From contig NZ_JACCBX010000013.1 of assembly GCF_013409995.1 (NCBI RefSeq), forward strand, positions 106,776 through 170,775: a stretch of 64,000 bases of DNA, written 5' to 3'. A program made the translations under genes and the position numbers. The stretch is from Neobacillus driksii (lineage in GTDB: Bacteria; Bacillota; Bacilli; Bacillales; Cytobacillaceae). Shown here piece by piece: positions 61,210 through 64,000 of the stretch. The first letter of the stretch is position 1. Every line of letters starts with the position of its first letter. The notes under the pieces were generated by a model. It was not told where the DNA came from. It saw nothing but the letters and a program-made list of their open reading frames with translations, and did not search any database.

Positions 61210-62049
61210 TTGTTATTGTCAAAGGCATGGGAAACGTATGAATCTGATAAACGAATTGAAGGGTTCTCGCCACAAACACTTAAAGCATATAAACTTCAAT
61301 CCACATTACTTATTCGATATTTCAAGGATGTTAAACTTGATACAATTTCCACTGGTCAACTTAAAGAATACCTTGCAAAGTCAAGCGAAACCTTAAAACC
61401 TTCAAGTTTAGCTCACCGAATACGTTTTATGAAATCATTTTTTCGTTGGTTACATGAGGAAGGTCATATTTCAAAAAATCCCGCCGCCAAAATAAAGGAA
61501 CCTAAAGCAGGAAAACGTATTCCAAAATTTTTAACAGAATTTGAAATCGAACATTTACGGGAAGCATGCTCCACCCCAATGGAAAAGTCTTTGTTTGAAT
61601 TCATGTTTTCCACTGGATGTCGTATTGGGGAAATTGTTTCTTTAGAAAAAAATCGTATTAATTGGTCAAACCGATCCGCCATTGTAAGAGGGAAAGGGGA
61701 TAAAGAAAGGGAAGTTTATTTTAATATTCGCTGCGAAATATGGCTTAAACGATACCTCGATTACCGCCTCGATGCAGACCCAGCCATTTTTGTTACCGAA
61801 AGGTATCCCCATCGAATGAGTATTGCTCAAATGAGATACATAATAAAACGTATTTCAAACCGAGCACAGATTAATAAATCAATTCATCCACACCAACTAA
61901 GGCATAGCTATGCCACTCAATTATTGAATAATGGTGCCCCTCTTGAAGTGATTCAGAGTTTATTAGGTCATGAAAAAAGTGAGACAACTAGGATTTATGC
62001 ACAGTTAAGTGGCAGTTTAAGGCAAGAACTATATCGTAAGTATTTTTGA
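61210..62049 (+). CDS. Tyrosine recombinase / integrase
   Basis: 279 residues with an N-terminal SAM-like domain (SPQTLKAYKLQSTLLIRYF) and a C-terminal catalytic domain. The active residues are Arg138 (FSTGCRIGEI), Lys163 (GKGDKERE), His228 and Arg231 (HPHQLRHSYATQLL), His254 (LLGHEKSETT) and Tyr263 (RIYAQL), so it should be functional. The TTG at 61210 follows AGGGAGAG. It resembles XerC/D-like recombinases of integrons and Bacillus mobile elements. It is the intact counterpart of the degenerate recombinase at 44937. Confidence 0.92.
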   Translation: MLLSKAWETYESDKRIEGFSPQTLKAYKLQSTLLIRYFKDVKLDTISTGQLKEYLAKSSETLKPSSLAHRIRFMKSFFRWLHEEGHISKNPAAKIKEPKAGKRIPKFLTEFEIEHLREACSTPMEKSLFEFMFSTGCRIGEIVSLEKNRINWSNRSAIVRGKGDKEREVYFNIRCEIWLKRYLDYRLDADPAIFVTERYPHRMSIAQMRYIIKRISNRAQINKSIHPHQLRHSYATQLLNNGAPLEVIQSLLGHEKSETTRIYAQLSGSLRQELYRKYF

Positions 62050-62070
62050 TAATGATTAACGACAACGACA

Positions 62071-62103
62071 AAAAGCAACGCCAAATGCGTTGCTCTTGTT
62101 TTG
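62071..62103 (+). terminator. Terminator after the integrase gene, fused to a repeat flank
   Basis: AAAAGCAACGC pairs with GCGTTGCTCTT-type sequence, followed by GTTTT; the right flank of the repeat family begins a few bases later. The repeat hairpins thus act as terminators. Confidence 0.75.
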
Positions 62104-62106
62104 CTC

Positions 62107-62140
62107 TTGCACCCGTTAGCTTAAGTACAATATTTCACAA
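62107..62140 (+). repeat. Intergenic repeat, right-flank copy
   Basis: TTGCACCCGTTAGCTTAAGT and ACAATATTTCACAA match the right flank almost exactly. Confidence 0.65.
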
Positions 62141-62144
62141 ACTC

Positions 62145-62294
62145 CGCTCATTATTATCCTTCACAATCGGGTTATGGGATTCAACAACACAACTACAGGC
62201 AATTACTAAAAACTATGACCGACTTCAAGACACTTTCCAAGCAGAATTGCCATTAAAACGTGTTTGGGCTCTTGTGATCGAAGAAGATCAATAA
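62145..62294 (+). pseudogene. C-terminal gene remnant
   Basis: A plus-strand frame without its own start reads TTQLQAITKNYDRLQDTFQA and ELPLKRVWALVIEEDQ before TAA at 62292-62294. It looks like the tail of a real protein joined to a repeat flank. The family was not recognised. Confidence 0.35.
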
Positions 62295-62362
62295 GAAGTA
62301 TTTGGCCTTACTTTCGAGGGAGAGAAAAAAAGTATCATATGGAAAATATTAAAGCTATTTTA

Positions 62363-62824
62363 TTATCTGCTAAAAACAATTAGAAAAATAATTACAGAGA
62401 TTAGAAATGGGCTTAACCATCCTAAAGTAAATGATGAGATTTCAGGTCCTTTTCGTGGCTTCCAAATCTCAATAAGATTTGAAATAAACTCCAAAACAGC
62501 AACTATACCTGTAATCCATAGTACCACTAGTGCTATATCAGCTTCTTCGTACACTTTTTGATTCGATTTATGAGCAACTCCAAATAAATCAGACATTGAT
62601 TGATACCATTGGTTTATATATTCTCCTAATCTATTTGTATGAGATGGCCCTGATAGTTGATTCCAAATCCAATTTACAAGAAATACATAAGATATAGCTT
62701 TCGCGAAGGTAATAAATAATGAAAATCCTTGGAAAAATTGAGATTTGTTGAGATAAGGTTGCTCTAACTTACGTTGGGCAATTGCTACTTTCCGTGGTGG
62801 AAGCTCTTTTATTTCTTCAAGCAC
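62363..62824 (-). CDS. Hypothetical membrane protein, 153 residues
   Basis: A polar N-terminus of about 30 residues precedes three predicted membrane segments (around FITFAKAISYVFLVNWIW, ADIALVVLWITGIVAVLEF and LGWLSPFLISVIIFLIVF). No family was recognised. The GTG at 62824 follows AAAGGAGAG at good spacing. Accessory region, no linked partner. Confidence 0.6.
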   Translation of the reverse strand: MLEEIKELPPRKVAIAQRKLEQPYLNKSQFFQGFSLFITFAKAISYVFLVNWIWNQLSGPSHTNRLGEYINQWYQSMSDLFGVAHKSNQKVYEEADIALVVLWITGIVAVLEFISNLIEIWKPRKGPEISSFTLGWLSPFLISVIIFLIVFSR

Positions 62825-62876
62825 GCTGGTCTCTCCTTTAATTACCGCATATGTACAAATTGTTATTTAAACGTTC

Positions 62877-62966
62877 TTAATCTTTTTTGCCAAATAGACG
62901 CAACAAAAAAAATAAAATCGCAATGATTATTGTTACATATCCATTAACTCTCTCCCCTTTTGTCAT
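62877..62966 (-). CDS. Candidate 29-residue membrane peptide
   Basis: The frame MTKGERVNGYVTIIIAIL...LRLFGKKD has one hydrophobic span and a basic tail, but no ribosome binding site precedes the ATG; an AAAGGGGAGAG motif lies inside the frame instead, so the true start may be lost. Confidence 0.25.
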   Translation of the reverse strand: MTKGERVNGYVTIIIAILFFLLRLFGKKD

Positions 62967-63002
62967 ATGCACAATAAAAAATATTACCGCTGCTATTAAA
63001 GT

Positions 63003-63083
63003 AAACTGCTTCTTTACTTCAATAAGATTCAACAAAAAGAAGTGTTAATCCTTCTTGGATCAACACCCCTGTTTGCTTAATAA
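63003..63083 (+). repeat. Intergenic repeat copy with compensatory stem change
   Basis: Left flank AAACTGCTTCTTTACTTCAA, hairpin GTGTTaATCC with GGATcAACAC, and a weak right flank (CCTGTTTGCTTAATA). Relative to the copy at 52555 one C-G pair has become T-A. Confidence 0.7.
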
Positions 63084-63322
63084 GAAGGTGAATAAATTCT
63101 ATCCGTATCGGTATCAATTACAAAATCGACTTGCATATCGAGATCATAAGGAATTGGTTCAAAATTGTGAAGCCTACAAAACACATTAGGTAGGTCCTTT
63201 ATCTCATAAGTTAACTCTTTTGCTTGCAGATATTTTTGCTTTAACTGTTGTTTGGAGCACTTTTTACCAGTAAGAAGAACTTGATTTAAATAACCGTCCA
63301 TTTCAATAACCAATATCATCAC
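63077..63322 (-). CDS. Hypothetical protein, 81 residues
   Basis: Not recognised. A small acidic protein, partly helical (CSKQQLKQKYLQAKELTYEI), ending in DFVIDTDTDRIYSPSY. No clear ribosome binding site precedes the start. Its 3' end runs into a repeat copy. Confidence 0.5.
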   Translation of the reverse strand: MMILVIEMDGYLNQVLLTGKKCSKQQLKQKYLQAKELTYEIKDLPNVFCRLHNFEPIPYDLDMQVDFVIDTDTDRIYSPSY

Positions 63323-63398
63323 GACTGGTTGCTAATCAGTCATATAGCTTGGATTTTTATTACTAACGACCTTATTTTACCACATTTCCTTCTTAAGC

Positions 63399-63470
63399 TA
63401 ACCTGCTCGTTACTTCAATAAAAAAAGCGACCCCTCGTTATTGAAGAATCGCCCCCGTTAGTTCAATATC
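63399..63470 (+). repeat. Intergenic repeat copy overlapping a gene end
   Basis: Left flank AACCTGCTCGTTACTTCAAT, GCGA/TCGC hairpin with a TTATTGAAG arm pairing to CTTCAATAA, and right flank GCCCCCGTTAGTTCAATATC. It contains the stop codon of the gene at 63463. Confidence 0.65.
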
Positions 63471-63822
63471 TACCCCAAAACTTTTCAATTTCATCTGAAG
63501 CCTTCCTTGTCTCAGCACCCATATACTTATATGCAGTTTGTAGCAATTTCTTAGAGTCGCCAAATCGTGCAAGAATCGTAACACTTAATAATTCTTTAAC
63601 ATCATCATCACCTTGAGTTGCCATCCGTTCAAGAAAATCAAATAATTCTTTAATCTTGTGTAGATCCTTCTCTTTACCAATTAATTCAACAAAATAATCG
63701 TTACACTCACCAAAGAATACGTGATTTAAGACTTCACCGTTAAAGTCTATATGTTCCTGTAATACAGGCTTATACTCTTCGAAGTTTTCAGTAAAATGCT
63801 TTGCTAAGTCTTTGAAAATCAT
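63463..63822 (-). CDS. Conserved hypothetical protein, 119 residues
   Basis: A soluble helical protein: FENFEEYKPVLQEH-like start, HVFFGECNDYFVELIG in the middle and ATQGDDDVKELLSVTILARF GDSKK in two parts near the end. The helical design with DDDVKELLSVTILARFGD resembles uncharacterised DUF7674-type or immunity-like proteins; I am not certain. The start follows TAGGAGAAAAAG. A further left-flank repeat copy lies at about 63893-63915, and nothing else is recognised up to 64000. Confidence 0.65.
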   Translation of the reverse strand: MIFKDLAKHFTENFEEYKPVLQEHIDFNGEVLNHVFFGECNDYFVELIGKEKDLHKIKELFDFLERMATQGDDDVKELLSVTILARFGDSKKLLQTAYKYMGAETRKASDEIEKFWGRY

Positions 63823-64000
63823 CTTTTTCTCCTAAATTTAAAACGTATTAACACTTACCATTCTATAAAGTGGAGAGGTTCTCCTTCTTGAATTAACCTG
63901 CTCCTTTCGTATTATAAGGTTAGCCAGAATGCTAAATATTTCTGGTTGACCTTATTTATTTTGGTCTTATTATATCAGTAGCCAGGGTAGAACGTATCTG

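Noticed and set aside
51168..63470. CRISPR array
   Set aside because: The repeats are hundreds to thousands of bases apart, contain hairpins of variable sequence and have no uniform spacers or cas genes.

Overview
The window looks like a chromosomal segment of a low-GC, spore-forming Bacillaceae (Bacillus/Neobacillus-like). The evidence is the AGGAGG-type ribosome binding sites, AT-rich intergenic DNA, CcpA-type cre sites, and homologues of Bacillus genes (intracellular subtilisin, YpuA/DUF1002, YesMN-like and LytST-like two-component systems, a KinA-like sensor kinase, DUF3231). No rRNA, tRNA or CRISPR array was seen.

Layout. 1-5.4 kb: the end of an ECF-transporter S component (UPF0397), a DUF1002 protein, an intracellular serine protease, and a BtsT-type CstA with its YbdD/YjiX partner. 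5.5-20.8 kb: a carbohydrate region on the minus strand. It has a secreted 1447-residue pullulanase-like GH13 enzyme, a MalR-like LacI regulator, a truncated fructokinase, a GH32 fructosidase with a complete ABC importer, and a histidine kinase/AraC-type regulator/sugar-binding lipoprotein trio. 20.9-22.4 kb: a belt of decay (aldo-keto reductase, group II intron 3' end, GPH sugar transporter). 22.4-28.1 kb: small proteins, then a second CstA next to a LytS/LytT-type pair. 28.4-34.1 kb: a small protein, an MMPL exporter with its TetR regulator, and a tRNA-dihydrouridine synthase.

34.4-44.8 kb is the most coherent metabolic block, an aromatic meta-cleavage cluster in divergent units. It contains a flavin reductase plus class D flavin monooxygenase (ring hydroxylation), an extradiol dioxygenase (ring cleavage), a C-C hydrolase and a 2-hydroxypentadienoate-type hydratase. 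An FAD-synthetase-like protein, two transporters and a V4R/PucR-type regulator accompany them. A perfect cre site, a long inverted repeat and shared half-sites lie in the control regions.

44.9-64 kb is accessory DNA. It contains a DUF4062 domain fused to a tyrosine recombinase whose catalytic residues are substituted, an unassigned structured-RNA region that may be an orphan HEARO/omega-RNA, a quinone-oxidoreductase/TetR pair bracketed by repeated terminator hairpins, and an EAL-histidine kinase hybrid flanked by direct repeats. It also holds a nearly complete group II intron, an intact tyrosine recombinase, several broken genes and many copies of a structured intergenic repeat. That repeat has conserved flanks around a variable hairpin, and both the intron and the older intron remnant abut copies of it.
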